From: Pseudomonadales bacterium
GTDB taxonomy: Bacteria; Pseudomonadota; Gammaproteobacteria; Pseudomonadales; UBA7434
Direction of reading: 5' to 3'
Assembly (NCBI GenBank): GCA_013043705.1
Contig: JABDNS010000020.1
Location: 1 to 39,316, forward strand
Length of the DNA: 39,316 bases
The notes beneath the pieces are model-generated. The model was not told the origin of the DNA. It was given only the letters and a program-made list of their open reading frames with translations, and searched no databases. The position numbers and the translations under genes are program-made. Below, piece after piece: positions 26,167 to 35,923 of the stretch (the first letter of the stretch is position 1; each line of letters starts with the position of its first letter).

Positions 26167-27384
26167 TCAGAAACTGATTCCATCGATATCGGCAACGGTA
26201 AGAATATCTTTGTCACCACGCCCGGAAAGGTTCACCACAATACGCTTGTCTTTGCTCATATCGCGCGCCAACTTCTCTGTATAGGCCAGCGCGTGTGCAG
26301 TTTCCAGCGCCGGCATAATGCCCTCGATACGGGTTAAATCGCGAAACGCTTGCATGGCCTCGTCATCGTTAATGGCTACGTACTTGACGCGCCCGATATC
26401 TTTTAGCCAGGCGTGCTCAGGGCCAACACCCGGGTAGTCGAGCCCCGCAGAAATACTGTGGGTTTCAATGATCTGCCCGTCCTCATCCTCCATTAAATAG
26501 GTGCGGTTACCGTGTAATACGCCGGGCACACCATCATTGAGCGGCGCCGCGTGGCGTCCGGTTTCCACACCATCGCCGCCCGCCTCGACGCCGTACATCG
26601 CCACTGCCTCGTCTTCAAGCATGGGATGAAACAAGCCGATGGCATTGGAACCACCACCAACGCAAGCCACCAGTGCATCGGGCAGTGCGCCGGTTTGCTC
26701 GAGCATTTGACGCCTTGTTTCGCGGCCAATCACCGACTGGAAGTCGCGCACCATTTGCGGGTAGGGTGCCGGCCCTGCCACCGTGCCAATAATGTAGAAA
26801 GTGTTATCGACATTGGTAACCCAGTCGCGCAGGGCTTCGTTCATCGCGTCTTTCAATGTGCGGCTTCCGGAGGTTACCGGGATGACCTCTGCGCCAAGTA
26901 ATTTCATACGATAAACATTCAGCGACTGGCGTCGAACGTCTTCCTCACCCATGAATACGTGGCACTGCATGCCAAAGCGCGCTGCTACCGTCGCCGATGC
27001 GACGCCGTGCTGCCCCGCGCCTGTTTCGGCAATCACGCGTGGCTTGCCCATGTATTTCGCAAGCAGCGCCTGGCCAATGGTATTGTTAACCTTGTGCGCG
27101 CCGGTATGGTTCAGGTCTTCGCGCTTGAGAAAAATCTGTGCACCGCCTACTTTGCGGCTCCAGTGTTCGGCGTGATATAGGGGCGAGGGCCGCCCCACAT
27201 AGTGCGCCAGGTCAGCATCGAATTCGCTTTGGAAAGCGGCATCGTTTTTGAGTTTTTGATACACCGCTTGCAGCTCATCCAGCGCCGAGATCAGTGTCTC
27301 GGCAACGAAGCGACCGCCGTAAGGGCCGAAGTGGCCGCGCGCATCGGGCACCGAAGCGTAATCATTAACGTGCTTTTCACTCAT
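26167..27384 (-). CDS. trpB: Tryptophan synthase beta chain
   Basis: PLP enzyme that condenses indole with serine to give tryptophan. 405 residues, normal. The PLP lysine is Lys98 in HTGAHKVNN; the phosphate-binding GGGSNA lies near 241. The N-terminal [15 protein letters not shown] is typical of TrpB1. ATG 27384, with AGTAGG upstream. It is placed after trpF (66-base gap) and before trpA, so the last three steps of the pathway are encoded together. Confidence 0.97.
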   Translation of the reverse strand: MSEKHVNDYASVPDARGHFGPYGGRFVAETLISALDELQAVYQKLKNDAAFQSEFDADLAHYVGRPSPLYHAEHWSRKVGGAQIFLKREDLNHTGAHKVNNTIGQALLAKYMGKPRVIAETGAGQHGVASATVAARFGMQCHVFMGEEDVRRQSLNVYRMKLLGAEVIPVTSGSRTLKDAMNEALRDWVTNVDNTFYIIGTVAGPAPYPQMVRDFQSVIGRETRRQMLEQTGALPDALVACVGGGSNAIGLFHPMLEDEAVAMYGVEAGGDGVETGRHAAPLNDGVPGVLHGNRTYLMEDEDGQIIETHSISAGLDYPGVGPEHAWLKDIGRVKYVAINDDEAMQAFRDLTRIEGIMPALETAHALAYTEKLARDMSKDKRIVVNLSGRGDKDILTVADIDGISF

Positions 27385-27450
27385 AAAAACCTACTCGCCT
27401 GCCACGCAAGCCCAACGCCGCACCCAGCCGGCTGGCTGTATGCAAAAAAC

Positions 27451-28104
27451 TCATGCATCTTTTACGGCTGCAACAAATTTTTCGATCTGTGCAGCGCATT
27501 TTAAGCCAGGTGCAGATTCAACCCCGCTGCTCACATCGACCGCGTATGGCTGGCAGGCAGCTATGGCCCTGCCGACATTGCTCGCATCGAGGCCGCCGGC
27601 CATTACCAGCGGACGCTCACTTTGCGCAGGCCAAAGCGCACTGTCGAATCGCTCACCGGTGCCGCCCCGCCCTTTGTCGGACTGGGTGTCTAACAAAAAA
27701 GCAGCAGCGTTTGCATGCTCGGCCATTTGGCTCGCCAACGCGGCCATCGCTTGCTCGCGTGCGCTAGCGCTAGCGCCGGGCTGTGGCAAGTGCAGCGCCT
27801 TCATGTAAGGCACACCAAACTGTTCGCAAAAACTTGCTCGCTCAGCGCCGTGAAACTGTAGCAACGAAGGACCCAGGGTTTGCACTACCGCTTCGATTTC
27901 GCCTGGCTGCGCATCGACAAACAAGGCGACGCTGGCAACCATCGGTGGTAGCTCACGCATGAGCCCAGCGGCTTGCTCAAGACTCACTGCTCGCGGGCTT
28001 TTGGCATAAAACACCAGGCCCAACGCATCGGCACCCGCACGCACGGCCACTTGCACGTCTTCGCGACGCGTCAATCCACAAATCTTGATTCTGGTGCGAA
28101 ACAT
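27451..28104 (-). CDS. trpF: Phosphoribosylanthranilate isomerase
   Basis: Amadori isomerase of tryptophan synthesis, a beta/alpha barrel of 217 residues. KICGLT (7-12) holds the catalytic Cys9; the catalytic Asp is in the DTQSDKGRGGTG segment (about 138-149); AGGLDASNV and DVSSGVE form the phosphate site. ATG at 28104; the ribosome site is weak. The 144-base gap to truA upstream contains an imperfect CTAGCC/GGCTAG inverted repeat but no gene or T tract. Confidence 0.95.
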   Translation of the reverse strand: MFRTRIKICGLTRREDVQVAVRAGADALGLVFYAKSPRAVSLEQAAGLMRELPPMVASVALFVDAQPGEIEAVVQTLGPSLLQFHGAERASFCEQFGVPYMKALHLPQPGASASAREQAMAALASQMAEHANAAAFLLDTQSDKGRGGTGERFDSALWPAQSERPLVMAGGLDASNVGRAIAACQPYAVDVSSGVESAPGLKCAAQIEKFVAAVKDA

Positions 28105-28248
28105 TCAGGTGAGCGTCGCCAGCGCGGCTGCACGTTGCGATGCGTGCTGCATGCGCCGCTAGCCACATTAAAGTTGGCGGCTAGTTTAACAAAACCACGT
28201 GCCGTTCGCCGCGCCGCAATGGTCTAACAAATACCGTCCCGCGGGGCT

Positions 28249-29124
28249 TCATCCAGATTCGGCTTGTGCGCCCGCAAATGGCGAATACCCGGCCAGCGGA
28301 AGCCCGTACTGCTTTGGATAACGTACGTTGCACAAATACAGGCCTGCTGGGCTAGCTGTAGCTGCCGCCAGGCGCCGGTCGCGGGCTTCAAGCAGCCCTG
28401 CCAGCCAACCCGCTGGCTGGCGGCCGCTACCAACCTCCAGCAGCGAGCCGACGATATTGCGCACCATATGCAAAAGGAAGGCATTGGCCTGGATATCCAC
28501 GCAAATCCGCTCACCGTCACGCGTAACCCGCAGATGGTGCACATTGCGCATCGCAGTGCGGCTATCGCAGGCAGTGGCACGAAAGGAAGTAAAGTCCAAC
28601 TCGCCAAGCAGGCATTGCGCCTCTGCCTGCATCAGCGCCACATCCAGCGTGCGGGGCACATGGGTTAGCAGGCGATCAAACAAAGCGCTGGCAACAGCGG
28701 CGTTATGAATCCAGTATTCGTAGCGACGCGCAGTTGCGCTGTAGCGCGCATGAAAGCTGCTATCCACCTGCTTCGCCCACTGCACTCGAATGCTTTTTGG
28801 TAGCACAGAATTAACACCGTCGATCCAGGCTTTGCTGTCACGCTCTACCGCAACATCAAAATGCGCAACCTGGCCAGGTGCGTGCACGCGAGCATCGGTT
28901 CGGCCAGCGCAATAGCTGCGCACTGGGTGCGCGGCTATTTGCGAAAGCGCGCGCTCGAGCTCTCCCTGCACTGTGAGAACCTCGGGTGATCGCTGACGCT
29001 GCCAACCGTGCCAATTGGCGCCGTTATAGGCAATACCAATTGCTATGCGCCTATGCATGCCCTGCGCAAGCGGGTAATCGCGCGTCGCAGGAGATTTGTC
29101 GCGCATCGCGTTCGAATTGCTCAC
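28249..29124 (-). CDS. truA: tRNA pseudouridine(38-40) synthase
   Basis: Makes pseudouridine at positions 38-40 of the tRNA anticodon arm. The catalytic Asp is in AGRTDARVHAPGQVAHFD (Asp77 counted from the GTG at 29124). The end has the usual FLLHMVRNIVGSLLEVG. The start is uncertain: GTG 29124 (291 residues), ATG 29106 or ATG 29058. The family normally has about ten residues before IALGI, so either of the later two is plausible; none has a strong ribosome site. It is the first gene after the fimV terminator, so it likely has its own promoter in 29125-29180. Confidence 0.94.
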   Translation of the reverse strand: MSNSNAMRDKSPATRDYPLAQGMHRRIAIGIAYNGANWHGWQRQRSPEVLTVQGELERALSQIAAHPVRSYCAGRTDARVHAPGQVAHFDVAVERDSKAWIDGVNSVLPKSIRVQWAKQVDSSFHARYSATARRYEYWIHNAAVASALFDRLLTHVPRTLDVALMQAEAQCLLGELDFTSFRATACDSRTAMRNVHHLRVTRDGERICVDIQANAFLLHMVRNIVGSLLEVGSGRQPAGWLAGLLEARDRRLAAATASPAGLYLCNVRYPKQYGLPLAGYSPFAGAQAESG

Positions 29125-29180
29125 ATCTATGCCAATCGCTGTGCCAGGCCGCTTGGTGCTGGCAAAACCCTTGTTGTAAA

Positions 29181-29208
29181 AACAAAAAACCCGGCGAGCT
29201 GCCGGGTT
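29181..29208 (-). terminator. Rho-independent terminator downstream of fimV
   Basis: An 8-bp GC-rich stem (AACCCGGC 29188-29195 with GCCGGGTT 29201-29208), a 5-base loop, and on the minus strand a long T-rich tail (TTTTGTTTTT). It stands about 90 bases past the fimV stop and upstream of truA. It should end transcripts from the leu-asd-fimV side and separate them from the truA-trp-acc series. Confidence 0.85.
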
Positions 29209-29299
29209 CCCAGTGCCTTGAACAGGCGCTTATTGTGGACGTGTAGACAATTGCACTGCAAGCGAAGTACTTAACAACGTGCTGCCGATTGGGCAGCGC

Positions 29300-31468
29300 C
29301 TAGCCAAACCTGGCCAACATTTCGCGTGCCTCGTCGCGCTGCATATCGCTGCCCTCTTCCACTACTTCAGAAAGAATTTCACGTGCGCCATCGTAGTCGC
29401 CCATATCAATGTAGGCGCGCGCCAAATCAAGCTTGGTGGCAACCTCATCTTCAAGGTCATCCGAATCTACCTGGGCCGGTGCCGATTGCTGCGCAGCGCC
29501 ATCTTCCAGGTTACTGTTGATATCGAGGTCAAGATCGGCCGCTTCCTCGGATGCTTCGGCGGCCAGCCCCACGCCACCGAGCAAATCATTGATTTCGCCT
29601 TCCATACCCGGCTCAAGCGTCAGGATCTGGGCTTTCTGGATTTCAACCTGTGCGGAATCACCTATCTCGTCGTAAACCTCGAGCAACTTCATGCGCAAGT
29701 CGGTTCGCAGCGGATCTTGCTCGATTGCCTTTTCAAGCATCGCAACAGCCTGGTCATTACGACCGTAGGCAAGGTAAATATCTGCTTCAGCAAGTGGGTC
29801 TTCGGGCAGCTCTTCAGCGTCTGCAATGCCCTGCGCAGCACCATCAGCCCCGGGCAAATCATCGCTGCCATCGAAGCTGCGCTCAAATTGCTCATCGAAC
29901 TGCTCGCTTGCATCCGGCACGTTGGGATCGTTGGCCGGGTCAACCGCGGCCACGGTTCCAGCACCTGGATCAGCGGGCTCGAACTCGTCGTCGTAATCCA
30001 TTGCGGCAGGCGCTTCGAAAACCGTTGCTGTGTAATCATCTTTCTTGCGAGCAAACAGCCAGGCCACAAGACCTGCCAATACAATACCCAATCCGCCAAT
30101 TGCCATCAACAAGCCGGTCACGCTGGTAGACAAGCTATCGGCGAGGTTTTGCAAAAATCCTTTTTCTTGTTTCGCGACGACCGGCGCAGGTTGCGGCGTT
30201 ACGCCAGGGACTGCGGCAGAATCTGCAAAACTGTTACTGGTTTGTGGAATTTCGCCACTCTCAAGCATGGCCTGGCGCTGCTCCAGCGCAGCGCGCACCG
30301 ATTCCAGCTCCCGGTCTTTCAGCTTAAGCAGGCGCTCCAGATCGTCGAACTTGGATTCCACTTCACCGATTCGTTCAACCAACGATTGGTTCTCAAGTGA
30401 CGCGCGGTCGAGATTTTCGAGGCTGCTAGCCAGCTCGGATTGCAACTGGGAAATTTCTCCACTTCCGGGGATACTGGCAATCGCCTTGGTTACGCGACTC
30501 GACCCGCTATTGCTGCCCGAGCTACTCGCGGGCGTGCCGCCACGACGTGGCAGCCTATCGGCCACCGTTGTATTCTCGGAGCTAAGCGTTAAACGGCCAG
30601 TTGTTTGGCCTGGCGTGGTGGTATTCGATGCAACCTGGCGACTGGCGTCTTGAATTGGACGCATGTCTTTAGGCAGCTGTGAAGATTGCGAGCGCCAGCT
30701 CTTTGCGGCAGCACTGGCTACCCTATTGGCCGTTTCACGGCTAACACTTTGTACATCGGAAGCGCCGGGCAAGCGCAGTACCGCACCGCGCTTGAGCAAG
30801 TTAATGTTGCCGTTAATGAAGGCGTCGGGGTTTTCCTGCTGCAACGCCAGCATCGCCTGGTTGACGTCCAGGCCAGGCATCGTCGCCTTGGCAATTTTCC
30901 AAAGTGAATCGTTGCTGCGCACAGTATAGGTTGAACCACCACCGCTTTGCGTCGTGCGCATGCGCGAAGCCGCCGCCGCACCCGTGGGTTCAAAACGCGT
31001 GCGTACCGTAGGTTTGCGAACCGAGGCTGTGCGCCTTGCACTACTTGCAGGCCTTGCGGTATCGCGCGCCGAATAAATGGGCAGGTCTAGCAAGACCATG
31101 TACTCACGCAACATTCGCCCGCTGGGCCAGCGAACTTCAAGCAAAAAATTCAGGTAGGGTTCGCGCAGCACATCAGGTGTGGTCAATTTGAGAACCTGGC
31201 GACCACGCGCGTCTCGCTCTACGCGAAACTCTATTGAGTTCAGAAAATAGGGCCGTTCTACATCGGCACGCTGGAAATCTGCAGCCGACGCGAGGTTGAC
31301 GATAATTTGGCTGGAATCTAGCCCCGCCACATTAACGAAGGGTATCTCCGCGTCGAAATGCTGGTTGAGCTGGGAAGCTACGTCGATATCACCAAGACCA
31401 AGCGCACTGGCGTTACCTGCGTGCAACATCCCGGCCAGCAGGATCGCTGTCGCTAGCTTTGTTTTCAT
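29300..31468 (-). CDS. fimV: FimV-type polar hub protein (LysM, membrane anchor, acidic TPR tail)
   Basis: 722 residues. Signal peptide (1 to about 22), conserved N-terminal domain LGLGDIDVASQLNQHFDAEIPF, LysM peptidoglycan-binding domain (about 181-234; YTVRSNDSLWKIAK), a coiled-coil region (about 340-410), one membrane segment (about 445-470), then a strongly acidic cytosolic part with TPR-like repeats and the FimV C-terminal domain (about 685-722; TKLDLARAYIDMGDYDGAREIL). In Pseudomonas FimV supports type IV pilus function and polar localisation. No pilus gene is in this window. It is shorter than the Pseudomonas form (about 919). ATG 31468 with GGGA 9 bases upstream; a terminator follows. 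The 187-base upstream gap is probably its promoter region. Confidence 0.92.
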   Translation of the reverse strand: MKTKLATAILLAGMLHAGNASALGLGDIDVASQLNQHFDAEIPFVNVAGLDSSQIIVNLASAADFQRADVERPYFLNSIEFRVERDARGRQVLKLTTPDVLREPYLNFLLEVRWPSGRMLREYMVLLDLPIYSARDTARPASSARRTASVRKPTVRTRFEPTGAAAASRMRTTQSGGGSTYTVRSNDSLWKIAKATMPGLDVNQAMLALQQENPDAFINGNINLLKRGAVLRLPGASDVQSVSRETANRVASAAAKSWRSQSSQLPKDMRPIQDASRQVASNTTTPGQTTGRLTLSSENTTVADRLPRRGGTPASSSGSNSGSSRVTKAIASIPGSGEISQLQSELASSLENLDRASLENQSLVERIGEVESKFDDLERLLKLKDRELESVRAALEQRQAMLESGEIPQTSNSFADSAAVPGVTPQPAPVVAKQEKGFLQNLADSLSTSVTGLLMAIGGLGIVLAGLVAWLFARKKDDYTATVFEAPAAMDYDDEFEPADPGAGTVAAVDPANDPNVPDASEQFDEQFERSFDGSDDLPGADGAAQGIADAEELPEDPLAEADIYLAYGRNDQAVAMLEKAIEQDPLRTDLRMKLLEVYDEIGDSAQVEIQKAQILTLEPGMEGEINDLLGGVGLAAEASEEAADLDLDINSNLEDGAAQQSAPAQVDSDDLEDEVATKLDLARAYIDMGDYDGAREILSEVVEEGSDMQRDEAREMLARFG

Positions 31469-31655
31469 AAATCGATTCCCGTGCCGACGGAGCTTACCGC
31501 CAATTAAACGTAGCCTTTAGCTCAATAAAAGATAGCATGCAGCTAAGTATAGAGAACCGCGCAGCAACTGCAGGGGCAGTACGCAAAGAGAATCGCCAAA
31601 CATCATAAGATAAGCGCGAGGCCGCGGAACGCTCTAAATGTTCGGTAAGTATTGG

Positions 31656-32678
31656 TTATATATGCTGTTTTATCAAGACTTCGGCAATCTGTACGGTATT
31701 AAGTGCTGCACCTTTTCGCACGTTATCTGAAACAATCCACAAATTTAGCCCTTTTGGGTGCGAAATATCCTTTCTTACCCTGCCAACATAGGTTGCATCG
31801 TGTCCAGCTGCGTTACCCACCGCGGTTGGATAGCCTCCATCTTCGTGTTTGTCTATCAATTCAACACCTGGCGCCGATGCGAGCAATTTTTGTGCACTCT
31901 CAACGCTAATCGCCTCGCGGGTTTCTATATGCACCGCTTCTGAATGCCCGTAAAAAACCGGGATACGCACGCAGGTAGGATTAACCAGGATATCGGCATC
32001 GGCAAAAATCTTTTGCGTCTCCCAGACCATCTTCATTTCTTCCCGGGTATAACCGTTGTCCTGGAAAGTATCGATATGCGGCAGCGCGTTAAACGCAATT
32101 TGTGCAGGGTAAACGCTGGCTTCGGCTGGCTGGCCATTCAGCAGCCTGGCCGTTTGCAAGGCCAACTCCTCAATCGCCTCTTTGCCAGTACCCGATACGG
32201 CCTGGTAGGTAGCTACATTGATGCGGCTAATGCCCACCGCATCGTAAATTGGCTTCAGCGCCACCACCATTTGAATGGTGGAGCAATTAGGATTGGCGAT
32301 CAGGTTGCGATTCTTGTAATCGGCAATCACCTCGGGATTAACTTCAGGCACCACCAACGGCACGTCTGGCTCGTTGCGAAAATGTGACGTGTTATCGACA
32401 ACAATACAACCCGCTGCGCTCGCTTTGGGTGCGTACTCCGCCGACAGCGAACCGCCTGCCGAAAAAAGCCCGATCTGCACCTTGGAAAAATCGAACTCGG
32501 CCAGGTTTTCCACGCGCACTTGCTTGCCCTGGAAGCGGATCTGCTTACCGGCTGAGCGCTCACTGGCGAGCGCATATAACCTACCCACCGGAAAATTGCG
32601 CTGCTCCAGGATTTCGATAATAGTTTCGCCAACCGCACCGGTTGCACCCACTACCGCGACGTCGTAAGTTTTAGCCAT
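31656..32678 (-). CDS. asd: Aspartate-semialdehyde dehydrogenase
   Basis: Reduces aspartyl phosphate to aspartate semialdehyde (lysine, methionine and threonine pathway), NADPH-dependent. 340 residues. GATGAVG (11-17) binds NADP; the catalytic Cys132 is in NPNCSTIQ; the active-site His is in the RIPVFYGHSE region. Sequence type is the shorter form common in Gram-positives and in the second Vibrio enzyme, not the 367-residue E. coli type. In Pseudomonas this place holds leuB, asd and an asd-like (usg) gene; here only one gene remains, and the intact Cys makes it an active enzyme rather than a Usg protein. ATG 32678 with GGAAA before it. Confidence 0.95.
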   Translation of the reverse strand: MAKTYDVAVVGATGAVGETIIEILEQRNFPVGRLYALASERSAGKQIRFQGKQVRVENLAEFDFSKVQIGLFSAGGSLSAEYAPKASAAGCIVVDNTSHFRNEPDVPLVVPEVNPEVIADYKNRNLIANPNCSTIQMVVALKPIYDAVGISRINVATYQAVSGTGKEAIEELALQTARLLNGQPAEASVYPAQIAFNALPHIDTFQDNGYTREEMKMVWETQKIFADADILVNPTCVRIPVFYGHSEAVHIETREAISVESAQKLLASAPGVELIDKHEDGGYPTAVGNAAGHDATYVGRVRKDISHPKGLNLWIVSDNVRKGAALNTVQIAEVLIKQHI

Positions 32679-32758
32679 GGTTTTTCCGTATCTATGATTC
32701 GCCAGTTAGTGCTTTGCAACGTAGTGCCCTGAGCGTGCCGCCAGCCGATGTTTAACCC

Positions 32759-33400
32759 CTAGCCAGCAAACAGCCACGGCGCACGCTGCCGGTGCTCTGC
32801 TTCAAAGGCGCGAATCGCATCGGCGTCTTCCAACGTGAGTGCAATGTCGTCGAGACCATTGAGCAGGCAATGCTTGCGAAACGCATCGACTTCAAACGAA
32901 ATTGTTTCGCCCTCCGGCGTAGTAATAGTTTGCGCGTCAAGATCGACTTTCAACTGGTAGCCGCTATTGCTGCGCACCGCGGTAAACAAGCGATCCACCG
33001 TTTCTTCGCTGAGCTCAATCGGCAACAGGCCGTTCTTGAAACAGTTGTTGAAAAAGATATCGGCGAAGCTAGGCGCAATCATTACCCGCATACCAAAATC
33101 TTCCAACGCCCAGGGCGCGTGCTCGCGACTGGAGCCGCAACCGAAATTCTGCCGCGCGATCAGGATGCTGGCATCACGATATTCGGGCTGGTTCAAAACG
33201 AAGTCTTTGTTCAGCGGCCGGTTACTGCAATCCATGTCCGGCTCACCTTTATCTAAATAGCGCAGCTCGTCGAAAAGATAAGGGCCAAAGCCGGTTCGCT
33301 TGATCGATTTCAAAAATTGCTTGGGGATAATCATATCGGTATCAACGTTGGCCATGTCCAGCGGCGCAACAATACCTTCATGCGTAGTAAATGCTTTCAT
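32759..33400 (-). CDS. leuD: 3-isopropylmalate dehydratase small subunit
   Basis: Small (swivel) subunit of isopropylmalate isomerase, leucine synthesis, partner of LeuC. 213 residues. [14 protein letters not shown] (residues about 85-98) is the family signature. ATG 33400 with GGGGGAG 8 bases before it; it starts 2 bases after the leuC stop, so the two are cotranscribed. An 80-base gap separates it from asd; leuB, expected there, is absent. Confidence 0.96.
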   Translation of the reverse strand: MKAFTTHEGIVAPLDMANVDTDMIIPKQFLKSIKRTGFGPYLFDELRYLDKGEPDMDCSNRPLNKDFVLNQPEYRDASILIARQNFGCGSSREHAPWALEDFGMRVMIAPSFADIFFNNCFKNGLLPIELSEETVDRLFTAVRSNSGYQLKVDLDAQTITTPEGETISFEVDAFRKHCLLNGLDDIALTLEDADAIRAFEAEHRQRAPWLFAG

Positions 33401-33402
33401 AC

Positions 33403-34830
33403 TTAAGACTCCCCCATTTCGCGAATATCGATAAACCTGCCTGCTATGGCAGCGGCCGCGGCCATAGCCGGGCTAACCAGGTGCGAGCGGCCGCCAAAGC
33501 CCTGCCGCCCTTCAAAGTTGCGGTTAGAAGTAGACGCGCAGTGCTCGCCAGGTTCGAGCTTGTCGGCATTCATGGCAAGGCACATGGAACAACCCGGCTC
33601 GCGCCATTCAAAACCCGCCTCGGTAAAAACTTCGTGCAGCCCTTCGGCTTCGGCCTGCTCCTGCACCAGCCCGGAACCGGGCACCACCATAGCAAGCTTG
33701 ATCTTGTCGGAAACCTTATGTCCCTTCACAACGTCTGCCGCGGCGCGTAAATCCTCGATGCGCGAATTCGTGCAGCTACCGATAAAAACTTTTTCCACAG
33801 GAATATTTTTTATTGGCTGGCCACCTTCAAGACCCATGTACTCCAACGCGCGCTCCAGTGACTTGCGCCGGGTAGGATCTTTTTCTTCGGCAGGCTCAGG
33901 GATACGATCGGTGATCGCACCAACCAACTCTGGCGAAGAACCCCAGGTTACCTGTGGCGCAATATCCGCAGCATCCAGCACAACGGTTTTGTCGAACACA
34001 GCGTCGTCATCGCTGACCAAATCGCGCCATGCTGTTGCCGCCTGCTCCCATAACTCGCCCTTCGGCGCCATCGGCCTGCCCTTGCAGTACTCAATGGTTT
34101 TTTCATCCACCGCGATCATGCCGGCACGCGCGCCGGCTTCTATCGCCATGTTGCACACTGTCATCCTGCCTTCCATCGATAGCGCGCGCACCGCTTCGCC
34201 ACCAAACTCGATAGCATAGCCTGTGCCACCAGCGGTACCGATCTTGCCGATAATGGCCAGGATCATATCTTTGGCGGTAACGCCGCGACGCAGTTGCCCG
34301 TCGACCCGCACCAGCATATTTTTCATTTTCTTGGCCAGCAAACATTGCGTGGCCATTACATGCTCGACTTCCGATGTGCCGATACCATGCGCAAGCGCGC
34401 CCAGCGCGCCATGTGTAGAAGTATGCGAATCACCACAAACGATGGTTTGCCCAGGCAATGTTGCACCCTGCTCGGGTCCAACCACATGCACGATACCCTG
34501 GCGACGGTCATCGATTTTGAATTCGGTAATACCCAACTCATCGCAATTGTCATCCAGCGTCTGGATCTGGATACGGGAAACATTGTCGGCAATGCCTGCC
34601 AGGCCTGCGCTGCGCTCGGCCGTAGTAGTGGGCACGTTATGATCGGGCGTAGCAATATTCGCCTCTACCCGCCAGGGCTTGCGACCCGCAAGCCTCAGCC
34701 CCTCAAACGCCTGCGGTGAGGTAACCTCATGGATTAACTGCCGGTCGATGTAAATCAGCGCGGTACCATCGGGGCGCTGCTTAACCAGGTGCTGCTCCCA
34801 GAGTTTGTCGTATAGTGTTTTGCCCGCCAT
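33403..34830 (-). CDS. leuC: 3-isopropylmalate dehydratase large subunit
   Basis: Aconitase-family [4Fe-4S] enzyme that with LeuD converts 2- to 3-isopropylmalate. 475 residues, normal. Cluster cysteines lie in [11 protein letters not shown] and in [21 protein letters not shown] and PDHNVPTT are conserved substrate-site segments. I chose ATG 34830 (MAGKTLYDK), preceded by AGAGG; a longer in-frame opening adds 30 residues without homology. It is transcribed away from the LysR gene. Confidence 0.97.
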   Translation of the reverse strand: MAGKTLYDKLWEQHLVKQRPDGTALIYIDRQLIHEVTSPQAFEGLRLAGRKPWRVEANIATPDHNVPTTTAERSAGLAGIADNVSRIQIQTLDDNCDELGITEFKIDDRRQGIVHVVGPEQGATLPGQTIVCGDSHTSTHGALGALAHGIGTSEVEHVMATQCLLAKKMKNMLVRVDGQLRRGVTAKDMILAIIGKIGTAGGTGYAIEFGGEAVRALSMEGRMTVCNMAIEAGARAGMIAVDEKTIEYCKGRPMAPKGELWEQAATAWRDLVSDDDAVFDKTVVLDAADIAPQVTWGSSPELVGAITDRIPEPAEEKDPTRRKSLERALEYMGLEGGQPIKNIPVEKVFIGSCTNSRIEDLRAAADVVKGHKVSDKIKLAMVVPGSGLVQEQAEAEGLHEVFTEAGFEWREPGCSMCLAMNADKLEPGEHCASTSNRNFEGRQGFGGRSHLVSPAMAAAAAIAGRFIDIREMGES

Positions 34831-34962
34831 TGTTGCCTCTGCTGCGTAGTGGGGTATCGAAATCCCGCTGTAACCACGGGTAAAGTTCTTTTGAAGGCCA
34901 AAAGCCCTTCGCAGCCCCAAGCATACCCAAAACCCTATAATAATAAAAATTCATTATTTTTA

Positions 34963-34968
34963 TATAAT
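34963..34968 (+). promoter_or_regulatory. Candidate -10 element (TATAAT) for the LysR gene
   Basis: A perfect TATAAT lies in a very AT-rich stretch about 65 bases upstream of the LysR start. No good -35 is seen 17 bases before it, as can occur with activator- or regulator-controlled promoters. Several TATTAT-like hexamers on the minus strand nearby could serve leuC. Confidence 0.4.
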
Positions 34969-34970
34969 AC

Positions 34971-34985
34971 ATTCCTATATAGAAT
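34971..34985. promoter_or_regulatory. Candidate LysR-type binding site (T-N11-A) between leuC and the LysR gene
   Basis: The 15-base element ATTCCTATATAGAAT is an inverted repeat ATTC-N7-GAAT and fits the T-N11-A pattern of LysR regulators. It sits between the divergent leuC and LysR genes and next to the TATAAT element, the usual place for control of the neighbour and autoregulation. Confidence 0.5.
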
Positions 34986-35031
34986 ATCATGGCATAGCTC
35001 GCTAAAAGCCCCGGACACAAGAGAGTTATTT

Positions 35032-35910
35032 ATGCGCTCGCTAGACACAGAAAATCTCCGCGCTTTCATTGCCGTGGCTGAACACGCTTCGTTTTCGCGG
35101 GCGGCCGATGCGCTAGGCCTGACCCAACCTGCCGTGAGCAAACGTATTGCACAGCTTGAAAGCCAGTTGGGTTGCAAGCTGTTTGATCGCTTTAAAAAGC
35201 GTATTGCGCTAAACGAGGCCGGCCACGTGCTAATGCCCTACGCCCGTTCGGTGTTGCAGGATCTTGAGGAAGCCTTCCGTAGCATTGGCGACCTTGGCGG
35301 CGAGGTCAGCGGAAAACTTGGCATTGCCTTCAGCCACCACATTGGCCTGCACCGGCTGCCCCCGCACCTTAAGACATTTACCGAGCGCTACCCGAAGGCC
35401 CGCATGGACATCGCGTTTGTCGATTCAGAACAAGGCTACGCGCGCGTCGAACAAGGACTCAGCGAGCTCGCATTGGTAACGCTAGCCCCCGCCGCCATTG
35501 CAGATATCGTTACAACGCCACTGTGGAGTGACCCGCTGGTTTTCGTTTGCAGCCCGGAGCACGAACTGCACCTGCGCAATAGCGTGGGCCTTGAAACGCT
35601 TGCCTCACTGGATGCCATACTCCCCGCGGCCAACACCTATACCGGCAAGATTGTAAGCAATTTGTTCGAGCAACGAGACCTTAAGCTGGACACCGGCATG
35701 ACCACCAACTACCTGGAAACCATTAAGATGATGGTATCGATAGGTTTGGGCTGGAGCGTACTGCCTCGCACTATGACCGACGGTTTGGAGGTAATCCACG
35801 TAGAAGACACGTACCTGGAACGCAAGCTTGGGCTAGTACAGCACGCTGCGCGTAGCCTCTCCAATGCGGGAGAAGCATTCAGGGAACTGCTGATTGAGGC
35901 TGCAAATTAA
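35032..35910 (+). CDS. LysR-family transcriptional regulator, divergent from leuCD
   Basis: 292 residues: N-terminal winged helix-turn-helix (about 5-63; FSRAADALGLTQPAVSKRIAQLE at 21-43) and a periplasmic-binding-protein-like effector domain. A LysR gene divergent from leuC is also found in Pseudomonas, so control of leuCD in response to a leucine-pathway intermediate is a reasonable inference. I chose ATG 35032, preceded by AGAGAG; the 61-residue upstream extension lies in the AT-rich promoter region and has no family likeness. The stop is 13 bases from that of the convergent TetR-type gene. Confidence 0.93.
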   Translation: MRSLDTENLRAFIAVAEHASFSRAADALGLTQPAVSKRIAQLESQLGCKLFDRFKKRIALNEAGHVLMPYARSVLQDLEEAFRSIGDLGGEVSGKLGIAFSHHIGLHRLPPHLKTFTERYPKARMDIAFVDSEQGYARVEQGLSELALVTLAPAAIADIVTTPLWSDPLVFVCSPEHELHLRNSVGLETLASLDAILPAANTYTGKIVSNLFEQRDLKLDTGMTTNYLETIKMMVSIGLGWSVLPRTMTDGLEVIHVEDTYLERKLGLVQHAARSLSNAGEAFRELLIEAAN

Positions 35911-35923
35911 TTGTTTTTGGCAG

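Noticed and set aside
27385-27450. Possible trp attenuator leader before trpB
   Set aside because: The gap holds only a short CAGCCGGCTG palindrome and no leader peptide with Trp codons or T-tailed hairpin.
29279-30400. 373-codon open frame on the plus strand
   Set aside because: Antisense to the acidic, repetitive 3' half of fimV, which is well supported. The translation has no family likeness.
30045-30653. 202-codon open frame on the plus strand
   Set aside because: Also antisense to fimV, over the coiled-coil and membrane region; low-complexity Ser/Arg-rich translation.
33446-34219. 257-codon open frame on the plus strand
   Set aside because: Antisense to the conserved leuC coding sequence, with no recognisable domain.
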